A DNA stretch of 64,000 nt from Nymphaea colorata (taxonomy: Eukaryota > Streptophyta > Magnoliopsida > Nymphaeales > Nymphaeaceae), in assembly GCF_008831285.2 (NCBI RefSeq), contig NC_045145.1, positions 1,116,001 to 1,180,000 on the forward strand, read 5' to 3'. This document shows, piece by piece, positions 50,547 through 63,479 of this stretch (its first letter is position 1; the number at the start of each line of letters is the position of its first letter). Below the pieces are notes generated by a model. The model did not search any database. It had not been told where the DNA came from and was given only the letters and a program-made list of their open reading frames with translations. Position numbers and translations under genes: made by a program.

Positions 50547-50802
50547 GCTATGTCACTGGTGCATGGGGTATGGGTGCGGCTGCTGCTGCCTGTGCGATAC
50601 ATCTCAAAAAATTGCGGTGCGGTGGTGCGGTGAGGGTATTTATTATTATTATTAATTTATTATTATAATATATTAATAATATCAAATTTGATAAAAAAAA
50701 CTGAAAAAAAATTGAAATCAATAAGGTGCAGGCTGGGTGCGAATCTGGGTCGCAGACGCGATGCGGGTGCATCATCAGGGTTGCCGCACCCAGGTGACAT
50801 AG
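50547..50802. mobile_element. MITE-like DNA transposon, about 255 bp, with 8-bp target duplication
   Basis: The left end reads 'ctatgtcactggtgc' and 'gggtgcggc'. The right end read in reverse reads 'ctatgtcacctgggtgcggc'. These are terminal inverted repeats. The flanks repeat GGTGTTCT (50539-50546 and 50802-50809, the last base of the end shared), which fits a hAT-type 8-bp duplication. The centre is AT-rich. No transposase is encoded. A related copy lies at about 58046-58356. Confidence 0.75.
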
Positions 50803-50809
50803 GTGTTCT

Positions 50810-53800
50810 ATGGCGAAATCAGGCCCCTCATTTTTTGTTCTTTTTTTTAATTGTTTTCTCCTTTCTCATTTTTTTACTGACGTAGAATATGCCCAAATTT
50901 TTTTTTCTTTGGTTGCTCATGCTGCACACTGCAAGGGCTGGGGCTCATTATCAACTGACCCCACCTGATGACAAAGAATAGCAGATTTGGCCGAAGAAGA
51001 GATTCGGTGCTATGGGGTTCCTTGGTGAAATAGAGTTTAGCAGAGGGTAGTAACAGTGAACCTTTTTTTATTGATTTGTGCCATTTTTCTTTTCTGTTGT
51101 TCAGGAGCGAGCAAGTAGGTCTCTGTAGTCGGTGAGCATGCAGTATTACAAGCCACTCCGAGCTCTCTAATTGAGCCCTATTATATTTGCTTACATAATT
51201 GAAGGATTTGTTTTAAGACATAGGTCAAATAAAATAGTGTTTACAACTATGTGATAAACTCTTAGAAAAATTAAAAGCAATAATATCATTTTATGGATTG
51301 GTTTTACGATAACATGTGCTTAATAAAAGGCAATAAGCAGTTAGACAAAATAGATTCTAATAATGCAAATGCAATATGCATTTTATGATATCCTAAAATA
51401 AATTTGGGTTTACAAGAATGCGATAAGAACAAAAAATCTTGCGATAACACAACCACATGATTTATTCTATGATAGACACAAGTAATATCATGCTTATAAG
51501 TAGGAAATAAGCACTCAGAAAAATTAAATGCAACAATGATACTATATGAACTGGTTTTACGATAAAAAGACATTTACAAAGAGGTCATAAATTGTAAAAG
51601 AAACCACATCGCAATAAAGAAACTATTGGATTCGTTTTATTATTCATTCAAATAAAATCTTGTCTACAAAAAGAGTTTCTATTGTCAAATTTACGTGTTA
51701 AACGGAGAGGTGGGCATGAGTATGTTAACCATCATCCATATTAAGATACTATGCATAACGTCACATATGTATATTTCATGATGGTCACAACAGAATATCT
51801 TATTGCATTTCAGAACCCAGTTTTGATATACTATCTAAACAAGACATAGTGTCTCAACTGCAAGCATGTACAAATACAATTCATGCTGGCACACTGTCAC
51901 TACAATATTTTTGTTTATGCCCTATGACCAATACTTTAGGATGAGAATCGTAGCAAATAACCTCTACATTTGGTCAGGACAATGAATGAGTTTCCCCACC
52001 CAAGCCATTTGCATATTTTGTGTGAACCACAGTTGTGCGATTACCTTTTCCACCTTTTATCTCTCTCTTTCTCCCCTCAAACCCACTCGTTAAGTTGCAG
52101 AAGCCTAATGTAAATCTAGGATTTCCCCATTCTTTTAACCAACAAAAGATTGAATGCATGACAAAACAGAGAGGGTTGGAATGATTGTGCTTTGCTCCTC
52201 TTCGTCTCGCTACGGCATCTTTCTTTTTACTAGCGCCTTCTAGTACTCCAGAAAGGTTAGTTGGATATGCAGTTGGAAAGTTCCTGTTTTCTATAACCAC
52301 ATCAATTGGAGGCTTCAGATTCTTGTTTGGACATAATGTCTTAAAAAGGCAGATTATGTCGGTTGGATTTCTCTCGTGCTACCCTCGTATGTGTTGATTG
52401 CTCTTCCATATCAACTTCCTTCTTGCCTTTTAGGGTCTTAGACCAAATCGCCTCTCTCTCTGCCTCTATATTGTCTCTCTCTTTCTCTCACTCCCGATCC
52501 ATCATGGTTTCCACCGGTGAGTACTCACTACAACAAATGTTGGAAACTGGAATTAGGATCAACCCGTTAGGATCTGTTTGTAGATCCTTTCCTAAATCTC
52601 AACGTAAAAAAGATGTGTTACTTGTGACAATAAAGCCCATCCCTCGCCCCCTTTCTGGTGAAAATCCACCTTCCGCTCATCCCTGTGGCCTTTGCCATTG
52701 CAGCATGCACTGATGTCAAGCATCTATCACAATCGACCGATCGTCGCTGACAGAAGAGGTGAAGAAGAAGAAAAGTTCCTCAACTCTGTCATTGCTTCCC
52801 AAATTTTTCTACTTCAACAAAAAATCCATGATTCACCTGCTTTGTTGTCCGTTTTCTGGCATTTCTCCTTGCTCAGTTTGCTGGTTGCTCACCTCGCCAT
52901 TGTCATGTTGTTGTTCATCTCCTCTGCTTGCAGCAATCACCGAATTGCTGGTTCGCTCGGATCGAATAGGAGTTTGGTTTTCGAATATTTGTCGAAAATA
53001 AGAGAAAATATATGGTTAATAAAAATTTCAAGAAATATTAAAAACTAATTAGAATCTGTCCAGTCTTACTCTTAAATTGGCTATGAAATGTAATCTGCTT
53101 GCAGTCGGCTCAATTGAATGAGCATGAGAATTAGTGGATGCACAGGTGACCAACTCTTGGTAGAAGACAAAGGAAGAGCTTGAGAAATCTGGCCGCATAT
53201 TAACGGGGATATGGGCTTTTTCTTTGAAATTTTTGTTTAAGGTAGCCGCATGTTAGTTGTTTTCTTTTGTGGATTAATGTCTTTGTTTCACTTTGACCCT
53301 CACATTTTTCCAACATATTCATTAGCTCCAGCATTAATTCTGTGGATTAATGTCTGGATTTCTCATGTTTTGTTGACTTGCTTGATTGTCACATGTGACA
53401 GAAGGAACGTAGGGTTTCCTTCATCTTTTCAGTTGTTCCAATTGTGGTTTTTTTTGTGTGTTTTTTTGTTGCCTTTGCTGAGAATGTAGAATCTCATGTT
53501 TGGATGATGTGACTAACGTGGATTGGTTCCTTCTCCTTTTGTTTTTATCAGGCTTGGGTTCAAGATACAGGAATTAGGAAGATGAGGTATTCTGGTTCTT
53601 CGCTTCTTTTTCTACTTTTGATTGTTTAGGATTTGGTAGTTTCCATGGGCATGGGCACATCAGCTTTTGTATCTTCCCCATTTTTATAAGACTTTTTGGG
53701 AAGCAATTGTAAATATGGTATAGAGATGGTTGGTTGACATTCATTTGACATGCAATTTCCATATCTTGCAATAAATTTAGTTGTTCAAATGTGAAGCTTC

Positions 53801-53881
53801 CGCCCCTCCCTCCTTCCTCTCTCTCCTTTCATTTGATCTTTTTCTACCAAACAATGCCAACCAGAATTACCCAACGCCTTT
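50810..53881. other. Gene-free DNA with weak open frames
   Basis: Frames of 108-118 codons occur on both strands at 51974-52300, 52363-52713 and 52692-53048. I recognise no family in them, and the overlapping frames on opposite strands argue against real genes. The pyrimidine-rich stretch at 52,440-52,500 could be a UTR. No splice pattern was convincing. Confidence 0.4.
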
Positions 53882-54838
53882 TTATCATAAGATTAAACTC
53901 CGCTCTGTGCTCTCATTCAAACACAGAACACTATACTTGCACTTTCAGTGGGACCTGAGTTATGCCAAACTGAAAATCTTGAATTTCTTTTTAAGGATTA
54001 ATGCACTTGAAGAGAAATACATCAGTCTTTATTGAATATAATTTTTTTATTATATTTTTTGCACATAGGCCCTCACTTGATTAAGGTTACTGCAATCTTT
54101 AGGTGTGATTGAGATAGTACACATGCATGTTTGCTCCAGTCATTACCACCGAACCTGTCCACAGCCACAGGTGCTGAATGGTTACACTCAATTCGGGTAT
54201 TGACCAAGGCTTAACCGTTCCACACAATTCACTTAGGCTACAGTGATTGGTTATCCAACACCCCTTCCTCCTTTTTTTTCATGCTCTTTCCCCAACAATA
54301 GAAAGGAATCTGAGGAGACAATAGACTGATTATCAAGCTTTTACTCTTTTTAGTTATTATGTAGCTTCTAAATCCCCACTTCTATTAATGAGAATATTCT
54401 TTGCTGTGTATGTATCTGTTCTACATTTCTATTTTCAAATTTTCCCTTCCCTGAAGACCAAGATCAATTTAGGCTGTGCCCAGAATTTGGCCACAGCCTT
54501 TCATATTTATGTTTTCATTTTAACGAGTTCAGAAGAATTCTAATTTAAGTTAAAGATTAAACTTGAATCCTTAATTTATGGTAAAAATTAAACTCCGTTT
54601 GGCGTTCTCATTCAAACACAGAACACTATATTTTGCACTTTCAGTGGGACCTGAGTCATGTCAAACTGAAAATCTTAAATTTCTTTTTAAGGATTAATGC
54701 ACTAGAAGAGAAGTACGTTAGTCTTTATTGGAATATAATTTTTTATGATTATTTTTATCACCTAGGCCCTGTTTTGATTAAGGTTACTACAATCTTCAGG
54801 TGTGATTGAGATACTACACACACGTGTTTGCTCCTGCA
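53882..54838. repeat. 250-bp direct repeat, two copies about 700 bp apart
   Basis: The sequences 53882-54138 and 54578-54838 share 'attaaactccg', 'acacagaacactata', 'cactttcagtgggacctgag', 'ttctttttaaggattaatgc' and 'ggtgtgattgaga', and end together at 'gtttgctcc'. The 440 bp between them is unrelated. The layout could be a segmental duplication or the two LTRs of a very small element; ends do not show TG...CA. Confidence 0.85.
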
Positions 54839-55351
54839 TGATACGGATTGACTTGCCAAAATCTCTTCGAAGCTACATAGAGTCAAGTGGTCATGCATGA
54901 TATGTTGATTCTCTGTATGTCCTCGTGCTTGAGAAGTTTCAATCATTTTCTTTCTATGTTTCCTATTATTTTAGTAAATAGGGGTGGGTAAAGTAGCCAT
55001 CTCTTTGGCTTATGCTGCTTGCTAAAGCATAAGCCTTCTGCTTGTTCCCTGTAGCGTGAGAGAAGGTTTTGGACCTAAAGAAATCTGACTTTTGTGTTCT
55101 GGGATGTAATATAGGGTATGCATATAAGTTTATTAAGACTTTAGTTCTAAGTCTTCTGACTATCTTGCTCAAAGTGACCATGAGGGTATTTATTTTGGTG
55201 TTACCCTTGGCATAATTGTTCTAGAATAAGAACTGTTGTCATAATTGCGTCTGGTCCCTATTCCATGTGCAGCATGAACAGAAACATCTTGTTCGAATGT
55301 TCTTGCAACCAGGTGCATTTGTTCCTCTTGGAACAGATGCTTGGTTGTCAA

Positions 55352-55359
55352 TAATCAAC

Positions 55360-55392
<33 letters not shown>

Positions 55393-55412
55393 ATATAGAG
55401 AGAGAGAGAGAT
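55352..55412. repeat. (TA)n-(GA)n microsatellite
   Basis: A TA run of about 45 bp with one interruption is followed by an AG run of about 14 bp. The Ile/Tyr-rich minus-strand frame across it is an artefact. Confidence 0.95.
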
Positions 55413-57540
55413 ATGCATGGGTATGTGTGTATATAACTTTTTTATGTCGATATTCAATTAGCAGAATTGAACATATGGCAATTAATGAAAATAAAAAGCA
55501 CATTTCCTGTTAATAATTTTTTGTTAATATTACTCATCTTTTAGTAAAATTTGTGTATGTTTTCTTCCATAAAGTACTAGCAGATCAACAACAATCTTTA
55601 TGTTGATGAATCTAAGGGATTAAAATTATAAAATATATACAGATATAAGTATGTATCTATGTATACACACACACAAATATGCTTATGTAGCACCCATCTC
55701 TTATTGAGTGTCTATTTGCTAGGTTGAAGAGCAACAAGGGATTTTCCATCTTCATCTATATTTTGCATTCTATCTATTTCTCAATGTTGTCTGAAGTATC
55801 TATTTTTGCGGACTTGAATGTGAGCTTATGAATCTCTAACAATATGAAGTAATAGCATTCATGGTCACTGTAATGACCAGCTCTTTGTTATGAACCTCAT
55901 GGTTTGGAACTTTTGACTTTAAATGATGACAAACTGCTAATTGATCTAACAACATCAGAACCATGGCTTCAATGTGTAGTTTCTGATGAGGTTCATTTCT
56001 CTTTTCAGTTTCATTGTAGTGCTCATGAGTAGTTTTATTGCTTTTCAATATTATTCTTGGATTTACACTTCATGTTTCTAGTATACTGAAAAAGTATATC
56101 ACATGAGAGCATGGACATTATGTTCATACATTAAGCTTATTATCTCTTATTTTGGAGAAAAAATGTTATTTTCGTTTAGACAACCTCTGTCTTCACTTCT
56201 TACATTAGTTGCTTGACTAGATTGGAATTGTTATACTCATTTAGCTCAGTATCAATCCCTAAAACTGATGCATGGCCAAGCTCAGCCAAACGATCACAGA
56301 CACATAGAAACACATGTATAGAACGTTAACTCAATATTGGAAAGTTGGTATGTTACTTCAACGTGGATTCTTAGGATAGGATAAATCTTAAACTTACTAT
56401 TGCTATAATTCAGTGTTTCGGGTTGATCAAAGACCATTGGTTGTTGGTTTTGGCAAGGTATTTTTTGTTTCAACCTTCCTTGATAATATGCCATAAAGCA
56501 TGGAAATTGTATATGAACTTAAAGGAAATAAAATCTCTCCTTGACTATGCTTTTTATTCTCATTGCTAATGTATTTCAAAAACAAGGACTGGTGGAATCT
56601 ACTTTAACAGCAGTGTGACTTTAACTTGTACATATATGAACATAATGTTGGTAGATACATGTTCCTTTTTTTTTTGGTTCTTTCAGTAGTCTTTTAATAT
56701 ATTCAAACAATTTACAATAGTTAAGAGACTGTCAAACATGTTGTAGTTGTGGTAAGTCTTTAACATACAACTTGGAGGTATTTGTATCAGTTTTTAAAAT
56801 TTCTAATTGTCGATTGTTGTTTCATGTTCTCTATTTGCAAGGTGTTCTTTGTCACAAACATAAATTAGTTGCTATCTTTTTGTTGCAGCACTAGTTAGAT
56901 ATGTAGCTTTTTAAGATGTAGGAGGCAATGGGGCTTGTTAGAGTGTATTTGAAGCCCCACGGCAAAGGCCTAATTACTTCAAGTCTTTTATTCTCTACTC
57001 GAGGTAAATGTCATATGTTATTTTAGCATTGATTGGTTGCTTGCATTTGAGTTATCGTCATAGACTTAGTATTATTACCGTGCACTTTTTGTGCATGTCA
57101 AATGTTAAAGGTTGCCCAATTTCATTTATGTGAAGCGAGAACTAGCAAAGCAACAAGTTGTGACACATATGTTTTAGCATATAATGGCCACAAAGATTAT
57201 GTCAAAAATTTAAAGAAAAGAAAAGGAAGAAAAAAGCATTATTATCTCATGTCAAAATCAGAAATGAAGGATAAAACTGTCTAAATAAATTTAGTTGTTA
57301 CCAACTATTTTCCTTCAACGCTTGTGAAATATTTAATAACTTGTAAGTATGGCAGATGAAAAAAAGCAATACTTTCATTTATTTAGGCAACACACTTGTG
57401 AGGCACTTTTTCATCAAACCGTTAGAAGTAAAATAAATTCATTAAACTTGACATGGTTTAATTTGACATACAACCTTTAGGGAGACCAAGAATGTTCAGT
57501 TACCAATCTTATCATGTTTAGCATTTATGTTTGTTCTACA
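55413..57540. other. Gene-free DNA
   Basis: No coding region, RNA or structured repeat was supported. Frames are short and featureless. A copy of the dispersed phrase shared with 48.28 kb lies at about 57450. Confidence 0.45.
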
Positions 57541-58725
57541 TGAATACATCGTATATGTCATATGTAATACGTATAAATCACATAGTTACCTACATGTTAT
57601 ATGCTAATGTATGCGGATATTATAAATATACATATATCATATACATCATATATTTTATGTATTATATATATATATTATACATTTACGTATATGTTACACA
57701 GTAATATACTAGATTTATGATGTCATATATACATTATATACAATTATATATAATATTTAGGTAATATACATATATAAAACTATAATAGTTATATATACAT
57801 ATACCTATAACTATATACTATTTACGTCATATACTATAATATTATATACATACAACTATATGTACATATTATATACACAATATATTACATGTATTACATA
57901 TATGTAATATGTACATAAATGTACCATATATACACACATATGTATATATATATGTGTGTGTGTGTGTGTTATATATGTTACGTAACATATATATACATAT
58001 ATGATAAATTATGTATTGCATATGTAATATAACATGTTATAAAGTAAGTCACATGGGTGCACGAACTATGGTGGCACATGTGCACCGATGTGGGTGCGAA
58101 CTGGCACGTCACTCGACTCGATCAAACTTAATGGGATGCTCCTGATGGCATATGTTATTCTTTTCTCTTGTTTTTTTTTTTTCCTTCTCCTATCTTTTCC
58201 TCTCCTATTTAATAAAACTTTGAATTTTGATGAGATTAAGGTAAGCTTGATAAAAAATTTAAAAATATACACAAATAAAATTACATATATAACAAATAAT
58301 GTGTGTATATATATATATATATATGCTCTTGCCCCACCCGCACCCATGTGACATAGATGCATACTATATAACATAGTTACTACTATGGATATATACAAGT
58401 GTAATCATATTAGTGTATTACATCATATATATATATGTACACATATATATATATAATCATATATATAAACATATTACATATATATGTATGTATATGCATA
58501 ATATGTATAACATTTGAAACTATATATGTATGTACATACGTAATATATTATACTATAATATAATGGTATATACATATATGTGGAGTATAATACATATATT
58601 TATTATATATGTGATATGTGTATACTTATATAGTATGTGATATGTTAATATACATACGTTAACAAATATACAATACATGTATGTAGTATATATTTTATAG
58701 TATACTGTACATATCAACAAATGAA
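57541..58725. repeat. Second TA/CA/TG-rich microsatellite block, about 1.2 kb
   Basis: As in 21.7-22.97 kb, almost all bases belong to TA, ACAT and GTAT units, with a (GT)n run at 57953-57969. It is split by a non-repetitive insert at about 58046-58356 that carries MITE-like ends. No genes. Confidence 0.9.
58046..58356. mobile_element. MITE-like element related to 50,547-50,802
   Basis: The left end reads 'gtcacatgggtgc', and the right end in reverse reads 'ctatgtcacatgggtgcggg', giving inverted ends of the same type as at 50.5 kb. Its centre is different and AT-rich. No target duplication could be seen, because both flanks are TA repeat. Confidence 0.6.
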
Positions 58726-60344
58726 TTTGAATGTTGCCTCCGCAACCAGCTTATAGTGTTCAGGTACTGCACAATATGCGAGGAAAAGAAAGAAGAGTTA
58801 GCAAAGAAGCTACATTGCAATGAGATGCACAGGCATAGCAGGTGAAAATAAGTGAACAACCTATCTTTGTCACAATTCTGTCTAAATGTTCAGCAAACTC
58901 ATGAAAGAGCTGCTACTTATAGGTTTGCAAGAGGATGGAGTCACATACATCAGTATGTACATGCAATTTTCAAGATTTTCCAGGAAAGCATTGTCAAATA
59001 TAAAATATAAGTAGAAAAAAAGTAATAAAACAGCTGAGAAGATAACACTAATTTTCAAGATTTTCTTTTTGGTTTGTTATCTACATATGGTTAAAATGGG
59101 AATTATACAATATACATGTAAAAACAACTTGACCCTCTAAAAAACAGTTTTTAGTGGGAGGGGGTTTGGTTGACTGAAAATCATAATTAACTGAAGGAAG
59201 GCTTCTCAAAGAAACGTAGGTACCATCCACAAACTAGGCCTCACTCAGTAGACTATTTACTTGGTTTCACCTACATACTTCTTGTATCACTAGGAATGAA
59301 AACTTAGTCAATACACAGAAATAAGGAATAGTTAATATCTAAACATTGCACCATACACAGCAATGACAAACTAACTACCCTAGAGATTTTATACAGAAAA
59401 GTTCCTCATGTCAACAGCATCGAAGTTCAATGTGGCTACTTTAATTTGTCTCAAAGTGAAGGAGCCAGTTCAAAGGTCGAGTTTGCCAAGTTCTGCAAAA
59501 GTTGCATGTTTAGGTCAAGAAAATGGTGGGCTAAATAGAAAGAAAATGAATGCCAAAGGCTGCAAAATAAGCATATGGGGTCATAGTCCAGCATTCCAAG
59601 GAGGACTACTTGAAAATGCACTACAAGAACTAATGCAAACGGTGGGCTAGTGATTTGGGTAAGTTGATTTCACATGGTCAATGTTCACCAATGCACGAAG
59701 AAACATAAAAATGAAGAACATCAGAAGTTAACTTTGTCCTGGCATTACAAACTAATTTTAACAATGCAAATATAAAGTTTGTGTTCTTAATCAACAAAAA
59801 AAAACAAGTCAACAAAGCAAAGCATATTCAAATACTATTTGATCACAAATATTTCAAATACCAAATCAAAGACAACAAGGTCTTAGAGCATGTGACTGCA
59901 TGATGTAGAATTACCTCGTTCTTCTTGGCTATGCAAGATTACCCTGTTCCAGTTAGAGTTAAACTTGCGAACACAACATTTGCGAAGATTTAGAAATCGC
60001 TCTCTCTCTCTCTCTCTCAAACACCTGCCATGCATTCACAATCCAAGACCGTTGTACCTGAATAGGCATGACTTGAGATTCTTTACAGGTTGCAGGATTT
60101 ATGAACAGGGCGGTCACCTTGCGAAACTTAGAAAGTGTAGGTATTTGTAAACTTAGTAGTTTAGTGACATAAGTGAATGAGAGCAATAACCTTTCTATCA
60201 TATTAAAAAAAAGAAGGCCCGTTAAGTGGCATCACCTTTCTATCATATTAAAAAAAAGCCTTAAATAAGACATTAAAAATTATATTGTTCATTAACTTAT
60301 TAACTTATTCTTGTGTAGTAGTGCAATTTGTTATTCTTGTGTTT
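58726..60344. other. Gene-free DNA with one unassigned open frame
   Basis: A plus-strand frame of 80 codons at 59408-59650 ('FQGGLLENALQELMQTVG' end, Lys/Ser-rich middle) is less repetitive than its surroundings and might be a gene fragment, but I recognise no family. A 33-bp phrase 'cacctttctatcatatta' with its A-run occurs twice around 60188 and 60234. The rest is AT-rich spacer. Confidence 0.4.
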
Positions 60345-61761
60345 CAGGAAAATCTTACGTGCAACGACATTTTGTATTCTACTAGATTACAAGACAGAGG
60401 CCCTACGGCTCAACTTTCTAAGTCTGCCACTGATTTGCATATGAGAGAAAAAGACAAACCTGGTAGCTCTTCGCAATTTATATCTTCGAATGTACTCTCA
60501 TAGAACCTCATAGGTGTTCTTGTGGGGCTAGTTGCCAAATAAAATTTCCAGTAACCACTCAATCAGTGCACAAATGGCAAGCCCTCAACCCAATAGCCAA
60601 TACTTTCAAAAGACCTAGAAACAGCATCGTCATTCCATGCAGCTAAGTTGGAAACCAGCACATCAACTTTGCTTCTCTTGCACCAATACTTGAGAGGTCC
60701 TACAAACAGCAGTTGAATAACTTGAATTTTTAAAAGTATGTCAAGAATACATAGCAGAAATATATGAAGGATGCCAAATTCAACTATCTACAATAAAAAA
60801 ATGAAAAAAAAAGAGATGAACCCTGTACATGTGCCATCACAAATTGAGCTTCATACCTAAACAAGTTTAATTATACAAACTCAAATGCAAATCCCTATCT
60901 AAAGTTTTCCAATTAATCCACAAATCCTGAAAAGCAACATAAGATCATTATTTCAAAAATTGCACTGGTACATTGATGCATAGGAGGAGTTGATAAAATG
61001 CTCCTTGTCCCTTTCTTCACAACCCCCTTCAACTGGCTACCAATTTTAGGAGAAAATACAATGCATGCAGAACCAATGATCAAATCTTTACAGATCATCC
61101 TATTGCCTCCATGTTCTACTGCACTATCAACAATTATGAAGACAGGAAGAGTCTTCCCCAAAAAAAGCATATTCAAGTGTCCTATGCACTCAAAAGAGAA
61201 AGGGGCTAGCCTTTTCAAGAGGCTTGAAGTGAGAAACAAAACAAAGTGAAGATACCAATGTAGAAGAAGTAGCGGCAAATATAGACGACTATAAAACTCT
61301 AGTATACAAATGCATTCTTATATACCTAGGTATAGCCATGACATGTGCAACTAATGTATCTGCATTTTAATAGAATCACAAGCTCAATGAAGAGAACACA
61401 ACAGTTAACAATAAAACCGCAACTACTTTAACTTAGACTCAAACAAGCATGGCATTCTGAACCACGAGCACTACCCTGAACCACATCCCCACTGTACTAA
61501 ACTACAGCTAGGAAGTCAACAAGAAGAAAATTCAATTTAAAACCAAACTTTCATGCATCTCGAACTACATCAAAACATCAAGAAAATTCAATTTAAAATG
61601 TGTTCTTCACAAAAAAAAAACATAAATTTCTTAAGGACAACCAAATGGATCCATGTTCGACTTAGAGAAACTCAATTGGCTGTACAGAAAATGATGAAGG
61701 ACATTCACAAGGGAGATTCAAGCCCCTTCGCTTCCTCTCTCTCTCTCTCTCATGTATACCC
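60345..61761. repeat. Duplicated segment, copy 2 (1.4 kb)
   Basis: It is collinear with copy 1 (38883-41406) but lacks the 1.1 kb equivalent to 39500-40612; the join lies at about 60948-60960. That missing part in copy 1 carries beta-galactosidase exon 1. A minus-strand frame of 121 codons at 60913-61278 ('TLPVFIIVDSAVEHGG') crosses the join; it is broken in copy 1 and I do not recognise it. Confidence 0.92.
60460..60699 (-). pseudogene. Beta-galactosidase exon 2, second copy
   Basis: Starting after an intact acceptor (TTTGTAG, exon from 60699) the minus strand reads 'GPLKYWCKRSKVDVLVSNL', 'AAWNDDAV', 'YWVEGLPFVH', a stop, and in the same frame 'LSGYWKFYLATSP' and 'FYESTFED', ending 'LPG' before a GTTTGT donor at 60459. 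All follow the plant GH2 beta-galactosidase order ('GLPFV.SLSGYWKFYLA..P', 'FYDSSFED'). Here the frame is kept better than in copy 1, but there is one in-frame TGA and no exon 1. It is a dead fragment. Confidence 0.85.
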
Positions 61762-62719
61762 CCCCGACTTCAACCACTCCCATAACCTCCACGCCCCTCT
61801 CCTTTAGCACCCACCTAGCCAAGCTGAATCCCTACCAAGTCCCTAAGCACCCATGCACGTTATGCCTCCCTCCTTATTCTCATCCTAGAGGTCACACCAC
61901 ATCCCCATCCTCGGACTCACCAAGGACTCCAAGGAAGAGTGACGCCTTGAGATCCTAAAGCAAGGACCTAGTGGCTTGGCAGCCCACACCTTCTCATAGA
62001 CCAAAGTGAGGAAGGGCTCCAACAAAATAAGGCAATCAAAAGCCTTACTAGATAATTTCCCTAGCAATAACACACAAATATATGCAAAATCACAATTCTC
62101 CCCACTAAACAAAAAGTCTAAAACTGTGTAGGTTGGAGTATTGGGTTTGATATGGATACAGAGCCTTAAATAAATAATAATAATAATAATTAGAAAGTTT
62201 CACTAAAAAATTTGTAAAAAGTAAAATTGAAAAATCTGTTTCCTAGATGGAATTCAAAAAAACAAGAAATAGAGCTTAGTTTCCAAAATTTTTGTTTGTG
62301 AGAAATAGAAACAGCGAAAAGTTTAACAACAATATATCAAAATACTCAAAGTTGAAAAAAAAATGAAATTTTGCCGGCTGATTTTCACACAAGAAACTTC
62401 AAACCAACAATCAAACCCAAATTCAACTTTATCCCAGATCAGAACGTCACAAGTCTTCTGACTCTGAAACAGAGAATGATTTTTTTAGTTTTTACAGGTT
62501 TGCCAAATCATGGTTAGACCTGTCGTTGTGACCTGTCGTTGTAAAGAGTTGATACCAAAACTAAATGTTGTATTGACTCAACGGAAACAGAGGACCTTCA
62601 AAAATAGTGAATTCTTATGATATAAGGAATGTCAACGACCAAAGACAAATAACAAAAAAACAAATCGATGGCTAATATATGTTTGCAAAATAATTCAGCT
62701 AACTAACTTGGTTCAACCC

Positions 62720-62990
62720 ATTCAGAAAAGCTTGACCCATGAAGAGAAACAAACACACAAAGTAAATACCAAGGCATAACAGCTCCAATATTCATATGCA
62801 TTCTAGAATATAAATCGGTGTAACCATGCCATGCACAACTAACATACATATTGAAAATCACAAGCTCAATGATGAAAACACAACACTTAACAATCAGACA
62901 CAACCACTTTAACTAAGATCCAAACAAGCATGAAATCAGAAAACTACCCACGTCCCCCCTGGATTAGACTACAAATAAAATATGCACCTA
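62720..62990. repeat. Third, worn trace of the duplicated segment
   Basis: 'aatcacaagctcaatgatga', 'aacacttaacaatcagac', 'ccaaacaagcat' and 'actacccacgtccccc' follow the order found at 41030-41160 and 61370-61510, with many substitutions and small deletions. No beta-galactosidase exon is included. Confidence 0.75.
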
Positions 62991-63437
62991 AAGAAGGCCA
63001 GTCAAGCACCACAAGAAGAAAGTCTGAACAATTGACTTTCGACAATAGTCTCACATGATGAGGACTCTAGTTAACTGACACACTACATGAAACTAACTCT
63101 AAACTGAGCACGGCCATAGGCTGGAATCACGTGGAACATAAAAAAAGATACATACTGAAGCTAGGTCTCAAAGGCTAAAGACTCTAAACCTGTTTGACAC
63201 TCACCAATAAGACCTGACCTTAACACGTTTCCAAATGGAACCAAGTCCCAACCTGTAAAGAGAAAGTTCAATGGAGGACCCAGCAGCGTGGTGGACAGTG
63301 TGCTCGATGATGCTTGAACATGGAACACCTTCTCTTACTCTCACTTTTGACACTTGAAAATTCTTTACGCCAGCTAAGAAGAGCAAACAAGAAGGATGGA
63401 TAAATGGAAGGAAATCTACCGCATGCTCTAGATGCGG

Positions 63438-63479
63438 GATTGTTAAGATGAATGGTCCGATTGTTAAGATGAATGGTTA
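63438..63479. repeat. 21-bp tandem duplication
   Basis: 'gattgttaagatgaatggt' plus two bases is repeated directly (63438-63458, 63459-63479). Confidence 0.95.

Noticed and set aside
51974-53048. Overlapping frames of 108-118 codons on both strands as a possible gene
   Set aside because: No family recognised, opposite strands compete, and no consistent splice structure was seen.
60345-60503. Plus-strand terminal-exon-like frame (ending 'NVLS') after a CAG acceptor, present also at 38883-39044
   Set aside because: It looked conserved between both copies, but the opposite strand codes for beta-galactosidase exon 2 over most of this interval and copy 1 has the plus frame broken. Similarity is explained by recent duplication.
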